Assembly (NCBI GenBank): GCA_964458185.1
Contig: CAYWFG010000001.1
Coordinates: 1 to 64,000 of the forward strand
Direction of reading: 5' to 3'
Length of the DNA: 64,000 nucleotides
DNA from: AB-137-C09 sp964458185
Lineage (GTDB): Bacteria; Pseudomonadota; Zetaproteobacteria; Mariprofundales; Mariprofundaceae
Shown here piece after piece: positions 43,624-53,792 of this stretch. Each line of letters begins with the position of its first letter. The first letter of the stretch is position 1. The notes under the pieces were generated by a model that did not search any database, was not told the DNA's origin, and saw only the letters and a list, made by a program, of their open reading frames with translations. The position numbers and the translations under genes are program-made.

Positions 43624-44805
43624 ATGTCTGTAGTAAAAATGACAGATTTGGAACTAAAAGGCAAGCGGGTATTGATCCGTGAAGACTTGAATGTACCAAT
43701 CGTTGATGGTGAAGTGGGCGATGATACCCGTATTCGAGCCAGCCTAGCGACCATGCAACATGCCATGGAAGCAGGCGCAAAAGTATTGGTCTGTTGCCAT
43801 TTAGGTCGCCCCACTGAAGGCGAATACGATGAAAAATACTCACTTGCCCCTGTTGCACGTCATTTAAGCACATTGTTGGGTAAAGATGTTCGCCTGATTA
43901 AAGGCTACCTTGATGATGCACCAGACATTGCAGATGGTGAATTGGTGCTGTTGGAAAACATTCGTTTTAATGTTGGCGAAAAGAAGAATGATGAAGCTTT
44001 GTCCAAGGCTTATGCTGCGTTGTGTGATATTTATGTGATGGATGCTTTTGGCACAGCCCATCGGGCGCAAGCTTCAACGCATGGTGTTGGTAGGTTTGCC
44101 CCTGTTGCTTGTGCAGGACCTTTGCTGGCAGGGGAACTTGAAGCCCTTGGTAAAGCCTTGGATAATCCTGCCCGCCCGATGGTTGCCATTGTCGGTGGTT
44201 CAAAGGTCTCGACCAAGCTTACGGTGTTAGAATCACTTTCGACCGTGGTTGATCAATTGGTTGTTGGTGGTGGTATCGCGAATACCTTTATTGCCGCAGC
44301 AGGTCATGAGGTAGGTAAATCATTGTATGAAGCTGATTTGATTCCTACCTGCAAAGCCTTGATTGAAGCAGCAGAAGCGCGTGGTGGTAGTATTCCTGTA
44401 CCAACAGATGTGGTCTGTGCCAAAGAATTTTCTCCTACGGCAGAAGCAACGTTAAAAGCGGTAGAAGACACCAATGATACCGATATGATTTTTGATATTG
44501 GTCCTGATTCAGCCCAAGCACTGGCTGAAATTTTAAAAAATGCAGGCACGATTGTGTGGAACGGTCCTGTCGGTGTTTTTGAGTTTGATCAATTTGGCGA
44601 TGGTACCAAAGCGATTGCCTTGGCGATTGCTGAATCATCGGCATTTTCGATTGCAGGTGGTGGTGATACCTTGGCTGCAGTGAGTAAATACGGTATTTCT
44701 GATAAGGTTTCATATATTTCAACGGGCGGCGGCGCATTTCTTGAGTTTCTTGAAGGTAAAAAATTACCTGCCGTTACCATGCTAGAGGAGCGCACAGCGC
44801 AGTGA
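43624..44805 (+). CDS. pgk: phosphoglycerate kinase
   Basis: The 393-residue enzyme interconverts 1,3-bisphosphoglycerate and 3-phosphoglycerate. Seen are KRVLIREDLNVP, CHLGRPTEG, ENIRFN.GE, the hinge region GGSKVSTK, and the nucleotide site FDIGPDSA with NGPVGVFE and GGGDT near the C-terminus. TGGAGGA sits 7 bases upstream of the ATG. Its stop overlaps the pyk start (GTGA), so the two are translationally coupled. Confidence 0.97.
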   Translation: MSVVKMTDLELKGKRVLIREDLNVPIVDGEVGDDTRIRASLATMQHAMEAGAKVLVCCHLGRPTEGEYDEKYSLAPVARHLSTLLGKDVRLIKGYLDDAPDIADGELVLLENIRFNVGEKKNDEALSKAYAALCDIYVMDAFGTAHRAQASTHGVGRFAPVACAGPLLAGELEALGKALDNPARPMVAIVGGSKVSTKLTVLESLSTVVDQLVVGGGIANTFIAAAGHEVGKSLYEADLIPTCKALIEAAEARGGSIPVPTDVVCAKEFSPTAEATLKAVEDTNDTDMIFDIGPDSAQALAEILKNAGTIVWNGPVGVFEFDQFGDGTKAIALAIAESSAFSIAGGGDTLAAVSKYGISDKVSYISTGGGAFLEFLEGKKLPAVTMLEERTAQ

Positions 44806-46274
44806 CACAAATTAGAAGAACTAAAATTGTTGCAACATTAGGCCCCGCTTCCGAGCATCCTGATATGCTGGATAAATTGATTGGCGCAGGTGTTAATGTT
44901 GTGCGCCTAAACTTTTCTCACGGTACTGCCGATGAGCATCGCACACGAGCAGAAAACGTTCGCAAATTAGCAAAAAAACATGGTGTAAGCGTGGGTATTT
45001 TGGCTGATATGCAAGGGCCAAAAATTCGTGTGGGTAAGTTTAAAACTGGCTCAACGCTATTAACGTCCGGTCAAAAGTACATTATTGATGGCGCATTACC
45101 TTTGAATGACGGTGATGATGAGCGGGTTGGTCTCACCTACAAAGAATTAGTACAAGATGTTGAAGCAGGGGCGAGGCTTTTGCTCAATGATGGGCTTTTG
45201 GTGATGGACGTTGATCACGTTACCGATACTGAAATCCATTGCACTGTAGTGATTGGCGGCATACTTTCTAATAATAAGGGCATCAATAGGGCTGGCGGTG
45301 GTCTTTCTGCTGCGGCGCTCACAGAAAAAGATAAAGAAGACATTAAAACAGCGTGTGCTATTGGTGCTGATTATATAGCCATTTCTTTTCCTCGTCATGG
45401 TGAAGATATGATTTATGCGCGTTCCTTGGTAGAAGCGGAGGGTTCAAAAGCGGGTCTAATTGCTAAGGTCGAACGTGCTGAAGCGGTGCTTGATGAGAAC
45501 CTCAAAGCAATCATGGAAGCATCCGATGCGGTAATGGTTGCCCGTGGTGATTTGGGCGTAGAAATCGGCGACGCTGCCATTCCACCCGTGCAAAAGAAAA
45601 TGCTTCGTCTTGCACCTAAATACAATTGTCCTGTGATTGTTGCCACGCAAATGATGGAATCCATGTGTGATAATCCCATTCCTACCCGTGCTGAAGTCAA
45701 CGATGTGGCGAATGCCGTGTTAGATGGTGCTGATGCAGTGATGCTTTCTGGCGAATCGGCTGCGGGTAAATACCCACTAGAAGCAGTTCAAGCCATGGAT
45801 CGCACCTGCTTAGAAACGGAACGTCATGGTGTTTTGCCTTCAAGCGAAACCCGTCACACCCGTTATCCCCCGCATTCAATTGATGAGTGTATTGCTATGC
45901 AGGCGATGAAAACGGCAGCAAGCATGGATGTAAAAGCGATTATGGCGTTTACGCATACGGGCAATACCGTATTGTATATGTCGCGTCATTTAGGCAATGT
46001 TCCTATTTATGCGATGACACCATCGGATAAAACCTTAGGACGGGTAAGTTTATTTCGCAATGTTACGCCACTGATCATGACTGACGATTATCAGTCCCAT
46101 GAAGCACAACGAGCAACGGATAATGTTTGTGCAAAAGTAATGGAATTGGGTTTGGCTACTGCTGATGATATTATTATTATGACATTTGGTACGCCCATGG
46201 GTATATCGGGTGCAACCAATGCCATGAAACTGGTAAAGGTTGGCGATCATATTAAAAAGAACACGAACGACTAA
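44802..46274 (+). CDS. pyk: pyruvate kinase
   Basis: The 490-residue enzyme makes ATP and pyruvate from phosphoenolpyruvate. It starts with a GTG inside the pgk stop and reads TKIVATLGPASEHPD, VVRLNFSHG, ADMQGPKIRVG, the catalytic segment KVERAEAV (Lys), MVARGDLGVEIG, and ATQMMESM. The C-terminal allosteric domain is present (TPSDKTLGR). Length is normal. A pyruvate kinase inside a Calvin-type operon points to supply of pyruvate for biosynthesis. Confidence 0.96.
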   Translation: MTQIRRTKIVATLGPASEHPDMLDKLIGAGVNVVRLNFSHGTADEHRTRAENVRKLAKKHGVSVGILADMQGPKIRVGKFKTGSTLLTSGQKYIIDGALPLNDGDDERVGLTYKELVQDVEAGARLLLNDGLLVMDVDHVTDTEIHCTVVIGGILSNNKGINRAGGGLSAAALTEKDKEDIKTACAIGADYIAISFPRHGEDMIYARSLVEAEGSKAGLIAKVERAEAVLDENLKAIMEASDAVMVARGDLGVEIGDAAIPPVQKKMLRLAPKYNCPVIVATQMMESMCDNPIPTRAEVNDVANAVLDGADAVMLSGESAAGKYPLEAVQAMDRTCLETERHGVLPSSETRHTRYPPHSIDECIAMQAMKTAASMDVKAIMAFTHTGNTVLYMSRHLGNVPIYAMTPSDKTLGRVSLFRNVTPLIMTDDYQSHEAQRATDNVCAKVMELGLATADDIIIMTFGTPMGISGATNAMKLVKVGDHIKKNTND

Positions 46275-46295
46275 ACAATTATAAAGGAGTACTAA

Positions 46296-47333
46296 ATGGC
46301 ACTTATTTCATTACGTCAATTGTTGGATCATGCCGCTGAAAATAGCTATGGCATGCCAGCATTTAATGTCAACAACATGGAGCAGGTTCATGCAATCATG
46401 CAGGCTGCATCCGAAGTAAACTCCCCTGTGATTATGCAGGGTTCAGCAGGCGCACGTAAATATGCAGGTGAGGCTTTTTTGCGTCACCTTATTTCGGCGG
46501 CCGTTGAAGAATACCCTCATATTCCCGTGGTCATGCATCAAGATCATGGTTCTTCACCTGCGGTATGCTTGCGCTCTATTCAATCAGGCTTTTCATCGGT
46601 GATGATGGATGGTTCATTGATGGAAGATGCAAAAACACCTTCTAGCTATGAGTACAACGTAGAAGTCACCAAAAAAGTATGCGATATGGCACATGCTGGC
46701 GGCGTATCTGTTGAAGGTGAGCTGGGTTGCTTAGGTTCGCTGGAAACAGGCGAAGCTGGCGAAGAAGACGGCGTAGGCGCAGTGGGTAAATTAACCCATG
46801 AGCAAATGCTGACTGACCCTGAAGAAGCAGCAGATTTTGTCGAAAAAACAGGTGTCGATGCCTTAGCGATTGCCATCGGAACCAGCCACGGCGCATACAA
46901 GTTCACCAAGCCTCCTACAGGTGATGTACTCGCTATCAGCCGCGTGAAAGAAATTCATGCACGTTTACCCAACACCCATTTGGTGATGCATGGTTCATCA
47001 TCTGTACCACAAGATTGGTTGAAAATTATCGGTGAATTCGGTGGAGACATGGGCGAAACCTATGGCGTTCCTGTTGAAGAAATTGTTGAAGGCATCAAAC
47101 ACGGCGTACGCAAAGTGAACATTGATACCGATCTTCGCATGGCATCCACGGGTGCAGTTCGTCGTCACTTGGCACAAAACCCCAGTAACTTTGACCCACG
47201 CAAGTTCTATGCTGCGGCAAAAGATGCCATGAAAGACATTTGCACCGCACGTTTTGAAGCCTTTGGATCTGCGGGTCAAGCATCTAAAGTCAACGCTAAA
47301 TCATTGGAATCTATGATTTCTTTTTATGGCTAA
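46296..47333 (+). CDS. cbbA: class II fructose-bisphosphate aldolase, Calvin-cycle subtype
   Basis: This 345-residue zinc aldolase starts MALISLRQLLDHAAENSYG. The zinc site includes the His of HQDHG and later His residues in GTSHGAYKF and VMHGSSSVP, and VEGELGCLGSLETGE is specific to the CbbA-type subfamily with its extended loop. It joins dihydroxyacetone phosphate with glyceraldehyde 3-phosphate, and in the Calvin cycle also with erythrose 4-phosphate. AAGGAG precedes the ATG. Last gene of the operon, followed by a terminator. Confidence 0.95.
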   Translation: MALISLRQLLDHAAENSYGMPAFNVNNMEQVHAIMQAASEVNSPVIMQGSAGARKYAGEAFLRHLISAAVEEYPHIPVVMHQDHGSSPAVCLRSIQSGFSSVMMDGSLMEDAKTPSSYEYNVEVTKKVCDMAHAGGVSVEGELGCLGSLETGEAGEEDGVGAVGKLTHEQMLTDPEEAADFVEKTGVDALAIAIGTSHGAYKFTKPPTGDVLAISRVKEIHARLPNTHLVMHGSSSVPQDWLKIIGEFGGDMGETYGVPVEEIVEGIKHGVRKVNIDTDLRMASTGAVRRHLAQNPSNFDPRKFYAAAKDAMKDICTARFEAFGSAGQASKVNAKSLESMISFYG

Positions 47334-47358
47334 CACCATAAATTCGTTTTAATGTACA

Positions 47359-47388
47359 AAAAGGCTGCCGTTAAGGTAGCCTTTTTTG
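47359..47388 (+). terminator. intrinsic terminator after cbbA
   Basis: aaaaaggctgcc pairs with ggtagcctttttt around the loop gttaa, with one G-T type mismatch, and ends in a run of six T. It lies 25 bases after the aldolase stop and ahead of glmU, closing the carbon-metabolism operon. Confidence 0.85.
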
Positions 47389-47419
47389 TTTGAACACCCC
47401 TAAAGGAGAATATCAGATC

Positions 47420-48814
47420 ATGCCATCGTTTCATTACCCAGACCTTGAAATTATTGTATTGGCAGCAGGCAAAGGAACGCGGATGCGTTCAAGCCTCGCC
47501 AAAGTCTTGCACCCTGTACTTGGCAAACCTATGTTGGCACACGTATTAAATACCGCAGAAATATTGATGCCTCATGGTATTTCTGTGGTCATTGGTTATC
47601 AAGCAAACAATATTCGCAGCGTTATCGGCGACCCAGAAAATCTTAATTGGGTGGAACAAACTGAATTATTAGGCACAGGGCATGCAGTGCAACAGTGCCA
47701 GTCCGTTTGTAATCCTGATTGTCGTGATGTATTGATTGTCTGTGGTGACACCCCTTTATTGCAAGCGGGTACGTTGTCTTCGCTGATTGATGCCCACCGC
47801 AGTAACCAAGCGGGGGTATCTTTTTTATCAGCAGAGCTGGATGATGCAACAGGTTATGGACGGGTCGATCGCTGTGGTGATGGTACAGTAAAATGTATTA
47901 TCGAACATAAAGATGCCAATGATGAGCAACGTAATATTGCAGAAGTCAGTTCAGGTATTTTTTGTGTACAACAAAAACTATTGTTTTCATTATTGACTGA
48001 AGTGAACAATGACAATGCACAACAAGAATATTATTTACCTGATATTATTCCTTTGGCACTGGCAGCAGGGCATGGCGTGCAGGCAGTGTTGATGAACAAT
48101 GCTGTGGAAATGTCGGGGGTAAATAACCGTTGCCAATTGGCTGCAGTGGAATCCGTTATGCAAGCTGCGATTATTAAGGACTGGCAGATGCAAGGGGTGA
48201 CGATTATGCAGTCTGATACCGTGCGTATAGAAGCAGCGGTAAGACTAGGGCGTGATTGCACCATTCATGCAGGGGTACAATTACTTGGCACGAGTCACCT
48301 TGGTGAGCATTGCAATATTGGTCCTTACAGTATTATTCAAAATGCTAATCTTGATGATGGTTGTCAGGTCTATGCTTTTTCTCATATTGAAAAAGCGGTG
48401 GTTTCTAATGATGCGAAAATTGGTCCTTTTGCAAGATTGCGACCTGAAGCACGGCTGGATGAAGGTGTACGTATTGGTAATTTTGTTGAAATTAAAAAAT
48501 CGGTCATTGGTAAAGGCAGTAAGGTCAACCATTTAAGTTACATTGGCGACACCAATATGGGAGAAGATTGTAACATTGGTGCAGGCACAATCACTTGCAA
48601 CTATGATGGTGCTAATAAACATCAAACAATCATTGGCGATCGTGTGTTTATTGGTTCTGATACCAAATTGATTGCACCAGTATCGGTCGGCGACAATGCT
48701 ACGGTGGGCGCGGGTAGTATTATCAGCAAAAATGTGGATGCAGGTGGGCTTACCCTATCAGCACGACCCGAACAACGACATCAAACAAAATGGCAGCGAC
48801 CACAAAAAAGTTAA
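47420..48814 (+). CDS. glmU: bifunctional GlcNAc-1-phosphate uridylyltransferase / glucosamine-1-phosphate acetyltransferase
   Basis: The 464-residue enzyme makes UDP-GlcNAc for peptidoglycan and LPS. The N-terminal pyrophosphorylase has IIVLAAGKGTRMRS, LGTGHAVQQC and VICGDTPLL. The C-terminal left-handed beta helix has GPFARLRPEARL, VEIKKSVIGKGSKVNHLSYIGD and NIGAGTITCNYDG. The start is the ATG at 47420 with AAGGAGA 10 bases upstream. Convergent with thiE, 11 bases apart. Confidence 0.96.
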   Translation: MPSFHYPDLEIIVLAAGKGTRMRSSLAKVLHPVLGKPMLAHVLNTAEILMPHGISVVIGYQANNIRSVIGDPENLNWVEQTELLGTGHAVQQCQSVCNPDCRDVLIVCGDTPLLQAGTLSSLIDAHRSNQAGVSFLSAELDDATGYGRVDRCGDGTVKCIIEHKDANDEQRNIAEVSSGIFCVQQKLLFSLLTEVNNDNAQQEYYLPDIIPLALAAGHGVQAVLMNNAVEMSGVNNRCQLAAVESVMQAAIIKDWQMQGVTIMQSDTVRIEAAVRLGRDCTIHAGVQLLGTSHLGEHCNIGPYSIIQNANLDDGCQVYAFSHIEKAVVSNDAKIGPFARLRPEARLDEGVRIGNFVEIKKSVIGKGSKVNHLSYIGDTNMGEDCNIGAGTITCNYDGANKHQTIIGDRVFIGSDTKLIAPVSVGDNATVGAGSIISKNVDAGGLTLSARPEQRHQTKWQRPQKS

Positions 48815-48825
48815 CGCTGCAGTTT

Positions 48826-49428
48826 CTAAAGCAATGCCAAAGCAGCCTGTTTTGGCGATTTGGCATTGCAAATATTGCTAATCACTGCCACGCCATAGCC
48901 TGATAAAGCAGGGCGATTATTTGCATTAATGCCACCTAAGGCAACAATGGGTAATGTTGCTTCCTTGCTTAACTGCACAAAATGATCAACGCCCAATGGG
49001 GTAGCGTCAGGGTGGCTAACGGTAGAAAAAACAGGCGAGAGCAACGCAAAATCTACGCCTAAGCTTGCGGCATGCTGCAATTCTTCTGCATTATGACACG
49101 ATGCTGAAATAGACTTTTCAGCCCCTAAGTATGGACGCATCTTTGTCGCTTGGGCAAGATCACTGCTGCGAAGGTGTACGCCATCGGCATCGACTGCCAA
49201 ACATATATCCGCTTGCGTATGAATGAAAAAACGGGCGTTATAGCGCCTTGTTAACAGACGAAGTTTTGCTGCCAATGCTAACAAATGACCGCTGTCCCTA
49301 TCTTTTTTCCGCAACAGAACGGCATCAACCCCGCCTTGCAAGGCGGATTCTAACACTGCCATCATTGGCGTTTGTTCATCGTTTGGTGGCGTGATCAACA
49401 ATAATCGTGGTACAAATAATCGTGGCAT
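48826..49428 (-). CDS. thiE: thiamine-phosphate synthase family protein (ThiE/TenI)
   Basis: The 200-residue TIM-barrel protein has the family marks LRKKD (pyrophosphate-site region), DGVHL, SCHNAEEL, DFALLSPVFST and LGGINANN, where ThiE and TenI place the phosphate-binding glycines. ThiE joins the thiazole and pyrimidine halves of thiamine. TenI relatives look alike and instead aromatise the thiazole; the degraded segment before VHL leaves that open. Overlaps trmL by one base. Confidence 0.8.
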   Translation of the reverse strand: MPRLFVPRLLLITPPNDEQTPMMAVLESALQGGVDAVLLRKKDRDSGHLLALAAKLRLLTRRYNARFFIHTQADICLAVDADGVHLRSSDLAQATKMRPYLGAEKSISASCHNAEELQHAASLGVDFALLSPVFSTVSHPDATPLGVDHFVQLSKEATLPIVALGGINANNRPALSGYGVAVISNICNAKSPKQAALALL

Positions 49429-49907
49429 TATTTAACTGTTTGAATGCAGCGCAAAGCCTCATAGCAAGCAACGGCACACACTGAAGATAAATTTAATGAG
49501 CGTACAGGCACATCATTGCGCATCGGCAATACCAAGGCGGTGCATTGCTCTCGAATGCTTTCAGATAAACCTCGCGTTTCAGAACCAAAGACCAATACAT
49601 CGCCCGCTTGATAGGTAACATCCCACAGCGTTTTTTTAGACTTGGTACTAAAAGCATACCACGTTTTCGCCGCTGCCAATGAGCGGCGAAGTGCATCCCA
49701 GCTTTCGTGTTCTGTAACATTCAACCATTCCCAATAATCTAGACCTGCACGACGTAACATTTTGTCGGATAAATCAAATCCCAAGGGATGAACCAAATGC
49801 AATTGGCAGCCTGTGCAAGCACAAAGGCGTGCAATATTCCCTGTGTTGGGCGGAATCTCTGGCTCGACCAAGACAATATGAAGAACACCTGCTATCCTAT
49901 CAGTCAT
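49428..49907 (-). CDS. trmL: tRNA (cytidine/uridine-34 2'-O)-methyltransferase TrmL
   Basis: This SPOUT-class enzyme (159 residues from the ATG at 49907) methylates the wobble base of tRNA-Leu. The family start HIVLVEPEIPPNTGNIARLCA is shown in part, and the knot is made by VLVFGSETRGL, LPM and RSLNLSSVCAV. The chosen ATG overlaps the stop of the upstream kinase (ATGACTGA); an ATG at 49922 is also open. Confidence 0.92.
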   Translation of the reverse strand: MTDRIAGVLHIVLVEPEIPPNTGNIARLCACTGCQLHLVHPLGFDLSDKMLRRAGLDYWEWLNVTEHESWDALRRSLAAAKTWYAFSTKSKKTLWDVTYQAGDVLVFGSETRGLSESIREQCTALVLPMRNDVPVRSLNLSSVCAVACYEALRCIQTVK

Positions 49908-51267
49908 TGGCTGTAGCTTCATGCAATGGCAAGTAAATGGTCATGCAAGAACCTTTGCCCAATGTGCTTTGCATATCAATATGCCCACCATGAATTTGAA
50001 TCGCGCCGTACACCATAGATAAACCCAGTCCTGTACCAGCACCAACATCTTTGGTGGTAAAGAATGGTTCAAATATACGATGCAAATCATCGGCTACAAT
50101 CCCCTTGCCATTGTCTGTGACTGTTAATTGAATACAAGATGCATCAATATTTTTTAATGGATCTGTATCAGGGCATGGCACTTCACGCAAACAGACTGTT
50201 ATTTTAGGGTGTTCACATGCTGCTACTGCATCAGCCGCATTGTTTAGCAGGTTGATCATCACTTCTTCTAATTGATGCTCATCACCAAAAATCTGCAGGG
50301 GGCGTTCACTTACATTGGCATCTACGGCGATCATTCTGGCAATAGATGGTCGCGTTAAGTCAATAATACTTTTGGTGCTTTTCGCAAAGTCGAAGGCTTT
50401 TCTTTGCACCACACCTTTGCGGGCAAAAGCTAATAAATGCTGGATCATGGCAGCAGCACGAAAACCTTCGTTTTCGATGGTGTCTAATTTTTTTTGTAAG
50501 GCATTGCGGTTGGGTAAGTTGGAGTCTTCTAATTCCATTTTGACCAAAAATAAATTTCCCGTCATACTGGTGAGAATATTATTAAAATCATGAGCGATTC
50601 CCCCCGCCAATGTGCCAACAGCTTCCAATTTTTGGGATTGGCGCAATTGATCTTCTAGCCGCAATTGTTCACTAATATCAAAAAAGACCCCAACATGATG
50701 TTCCACTTCACCTTGTGCATTATAAATGGCACAAATATGCAATTGCTCAGGGTAAACATCACCATTTTTTCGTTGGTTCCAGATACGCCCACACCATTCG
50801 CCATCTTGTTTAATCGTCTGCCACATGGCTTTGTAAAATTCAGGAGGCTGTTTGCCTGATTGAAGCATTCTTGGGTTTTTACCCATCACTTCTTCACTTG
50901 AAAAGCCTGTGGTACTATGAAAGGCTTTATTTACATATTGAATCGTACCATGTGAATCGGTAATCAATACACCTTCACCTGCATGATCCAATGCTTGCTT
51001 CAACATCTCTAATTGTTCAATGTGTTGATGCTGACGCTGTTGTAAACGGTAAATAAAAGCACCAAAAAAAACAAACAAGAACACCATCAAACTACGCATC
51101 CACGCTTCATTTGCAGAAGGGTGGAGTAAGGCACTGATAAAATCATGCCCATCAAAAAACAACACATGAATGATTGCTTCAAAAGGCCAATACAATAGCC
51201 CAATCAATATAGCAACTAAGCCTGCATTTATTGGTTTATAAAATAGTCGTTCCAACATAGTCATCAT
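49900..51267 (-). CDS. membrane PAS-domain sensor histidine kinase
   Basis: The 455-residue protein has two membrane segments (about 14-36 and 58-76), a PAS/PAC domain (about 90-205: GEGVLITDSHGTIQYVN, MGKNPRML), then HisKA with His226 in GGIAHDFNNILTSM and an HATPase (NLLNNAADAV, VTDNGKGI, GTGLGLSMVYG). The HDFNN type of box is common in hybrid or NtrB-like kinases. There is no receiver domain and no response regulator gene nearby, so its partner is unknown. It overlaps trmL by 8 bases and lies 19 bases after lon. Confidence 0.88.
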   Translation of the reverse strand: MMTMLERLFYKPINAGLVAILIGLLYWPFEAIIHVLFFDGHDFISALLHPSANEAWMRSLMVFLFVFFGAFIYRLQQRQHQHIEQLEMLKQALDHAGEGVLITDSHGTIQYVNKAFHSTTGFSSEEVMGKNPRMLQSGKQPPEFYKAMWQTIKQDGEWCGRIWNQRKNGDVYPEQLHICAIYNAQGEVEHHVGVFFDISEQLRLEDQLRQSQKLEAVGTLAGGIAHDFNNILTSMTGNLFLVKMELEDSNLPNRNALQKKLDTIENEGFRAAAMIQHLLAFARKGVVQRKAFDFAKSTKSIIDLTRPSIARMIAVDANVSERPLQIFGDEHQLEEVMINLLNNAADAVAACEHPKITVCLREVPCPDTDPLKNIDASCIQLTVTDNGKGIVADDLHRIFEPFFTTKDVGAGTGLGLSMVYGAIQIHGGHIDMQSTLGKGSCMTIYLPLHEATAND

Positions 51268-51286
51268 ACATCCCTTAGAGTATTTT

Positions 51287-53737
51287 TTATAGATTTTCCC
51301 TATGCCCTAGATGGGTATGCTCTATCCGATTGTTTTTCAAGTAAATATTTAACAAGGGTCCTGCGGTATAATCTTCAGGGTGCTGCATACCCTTGGGCAA
51401 TGCCACCAAGGAAGCCGCTAGCACTTCATCCATGTTTGATACAGCTTCAATATGCAAATGATCCAGCACGGTAGGAGGAACTTCTTTAAGATCCTTGAGG
51501 TTTTGTTGCGGAATGAGAATGGTTTTTAACCCCCCCCGTTGGGCAGCCAAGAGTTTTTCTTTAAGCCCACCAATTTGCAACGATTTACCCAACAATGTAA
51601 TTTCACCTGTCATGCCAACATCACGCTTCACCGCAATCCCTGTTAATGCAGAGACCATTGCTGTCGCCATGGCAAGACCAGCCGAAGGCCCATCTTTAGG
51701 AATAGCACCTTCGGGAACATGAACATGAATATCAACATGGCGATGGAAATCTGACTTAAGCCCTAACGATGTTGCCCGTGAGCGGACATAGGTAAAAGCA
51801 GCACGCACGGATTCTTGCATCACATCACCGAGCTGCCCTGTTACCGTTAATTGCCCCTTGCCTAGCATCAATGCCGCTTCAATTTTGAGTAATTCACCGC
51901 CAACTTCTGTCCAAGCAAGTCCTGTGACCATGCCTATTTGGTCTTCTTCTTCTGCCAGCCCATAATGGTATTGGGTAACACCCAAATATGTGTCCAGATC
52001 AGATGCACGAATATGAATATTTTTCACTTTATCTTGCACGACTTTACGCGCTGCTTTGCGGCATAAACGTGCTAACACACGGTTCAGGTTTCGCACGCCT
52101 GCTTCTTGGGTGTAGTAACGAATGGTGTTCAAAAGGGCATCATCATCGACTTGGCAAGCATTTGCTTTTAAACCATGATCACGAATTTGATTGGGCAGTA
52201 AATAACGCCGTGCAATCGCCAGTTTTTCATCTTCAGTATAACCTGAAATACGAATCACTTCCATGCGGTCACGCAATGCCGTAGGAATATTGAGACTGTT
52301 TGCCGTGGTGATAAACATAACCTCAGATAAATCATAATCCACTTCTAAATAATGATCATTAAAAGTGTGGTTTTGTTCAGGGTCAAGAACTTCCAGCAAT
52401 GCTGAAGAAGGATCACCACGAACATCAGCCCCCAGTTTATCAATTTCATCCAGCAAAATAAGAGGGTTCCGTGTGCCTGCTTTTTTCATGCTTTGGGCAA
52501 CTTTCCCTGGCATAGCCCCGATGTAAGTTCGGCGATGCCCACGAATTTCGGCTTCATCACGAACGCCGCCTAAGCTCATGCGTACAAACTTTCGCCCAAC
52601 GGCCCGTGCAATGGAACGCCCCAACGATGTTTTACCCACCCCCGGAGGGCCAACAAAACAAAGAATAGAGCCTTTCATGCGGCGCACCAGTTGCAACACT
52701 GCCAAATGCTCCAATATTCGTTCTTTGACTTTTTCCAAGCCATAATGATCTGCCTCTAGCACTTTTTGTGCAGCATCAAAGTTTTTATTTAAGCGCGAGC
52801 GTTTTTTCCAAGGCATGGACAATAGCCAATCAAGATAATTATAAATTACCGTGCCTTCAGGACTCATCGGTGGCATCATTTTTAACCGCTTGAGTTCACC
52901 CAGTGCTTTTTCTTTGGCTTCGGCACTTAAACCAGCACTATCAATTTTTTTGCTTAGTGCATCAATCTCATTTTGTTCGCTACCGTCTCCCAATTCTTTT
53001 TGAATAGCCTTCATTTTTTCGGTTAAATAATAATCGCGTTGGCTTTTTTCCATTTGTCGTTTTACACGGGTACGAATGCGTTTATCCACTTCCAATATAT
53101 CCATATCAGCTTCCATGAAGGCATACAGGCGTTCTAAGCGTTCAATCACGGAGGATGACTCAAGCAATGCTTGTTTATCTTCCATACTTAAATTCAAGTG
53201 GGATGCAATAGTGTCGGCAAGTTTTTCATTTTCGCTCACCGATGATACAGAAACCAAGACTTCAGGAGGGATTTTACTGTTCAGTTTGACATAACTTGCA
53301 AACTGTTGGCGAACCGTTTGAACGACAGTATCAACATCGACTCCATCATCGGAGGATTCTTCAATAACCGTATACTCAGCTTGCAAAAAACCTATGCCTT
53401 GACGAATATGTTGAATGCGTACACGGCTAACACCCTCAACTAAAACTTTAATGGTATCGTCGGGTAACTTCAATAGTTGCAACACATTGCCGACCGTGCC
53501 AACACTGTACAAATCCCCAGTGCTGGGTTCATCCATTTCGGCATTGCACTGTGCCACCAATAAAATTCTTCGACCTGATGCAATGACATCATTCAACGCT
53601 GCAATGCTTTTGTCTCGTCCGACAAAAAGTGGAACAATCATGTGAGGAAAGACCACAATATCACGCAAGGGTAATATGGGTAACGAATGCGGTTCTTTCA
53701 TCGATTGCTCGGCATCACTTCCGAAAAATTCGGTCAT
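51287..53737 (-). CDS. lon: ATP-dependent protease Lon
   Basis: The 816-residue protease has a LON substrate-binding domain (LPILPLRDIVVFPHMIVPL), a coiled helical region, an AAA+ module with Walker A GPPGVGKTS and LLDEIDKLG, and the protease domain with Ser685 in DGPSAG and Lys728 in GGLKEK, spaced 43 residues as in E. coli. AGGAG lies before the ATG at 53737. It degrades misfolded and regulatory proteins in the cytoplasm. Confidence 0.97.
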   Translation of the reverse strand: MTEFFGSDAEQSMKEPHSLPILPLRDIVVFPHMIVPLFVGRDKSIAALNDVIASGRRILLVAQCNAEMDEPSTGDLYSVGTVGNVLQLLKLPDDTIKVLVEGVSRVRIQHIRQGIGFLQAEYTVIEESSDDGVDVDTVVQTVRQQFASYVKLNSKIPPEVLVSVSSVSENEKLADTIASHLNLSMEDKQALLESSSVIERLERLYAFMEADMDILEVDKRIRTRVKRQMEKSQRDYYLTEKMKAIQKELGDGSEQNEIDALSKKIDSAGLSAEAKEKALGELKRLKMMPPMSPEGTVIYNYLDWLLSMPWKKRSRLNKNFDAAQKVLEADHYGLEKVKERILEHLAVLQLVRRMKGSILCFVGPPGVGKTSLGRSIARAVGRKFVRMSLGGVRDEAEIRGHRRTYIGAMPGKVAQSMKKAGTRNPLILLDEIDKLGADVRGDPSSALLEVLDPEQNHTFNDHYLEVDYDLSEVMFITTANSLNIPTALRDRMEVIRISGYTEDEKLAIARRYLLPNQIRDHGLKANACQVDDDALLNTIRYYTQEAGVRNLNRVLARLCRKAARKVVQDKVKNIHIRASDLDTYLGVTQYHYGLAEEEDQIGMVTGLAWTEVGGELLKIEAALMLGKGQLTVTGQLGDVMQESVRAAFTYVRSRATSLGLKSDFHRHVDIHVHVPEGAIPKDGPSAGLAMATAMVSALTGIAVKRDVGMTGEITLLGKSLQIGGLKEKLLAAQRGGLKTILIPQQNLKDLKEVPPTVLDHLHIEAVSNMDEVLAASLVALPKGMQHPEDYTAGPLLNIYLKNNRIEHTHLGHRENL

Positions 53738-53792
53738 GTATTCTCCTAAATGGCGGGTATTATCACGACAATGGTGTTTTTATCGGCATTAG

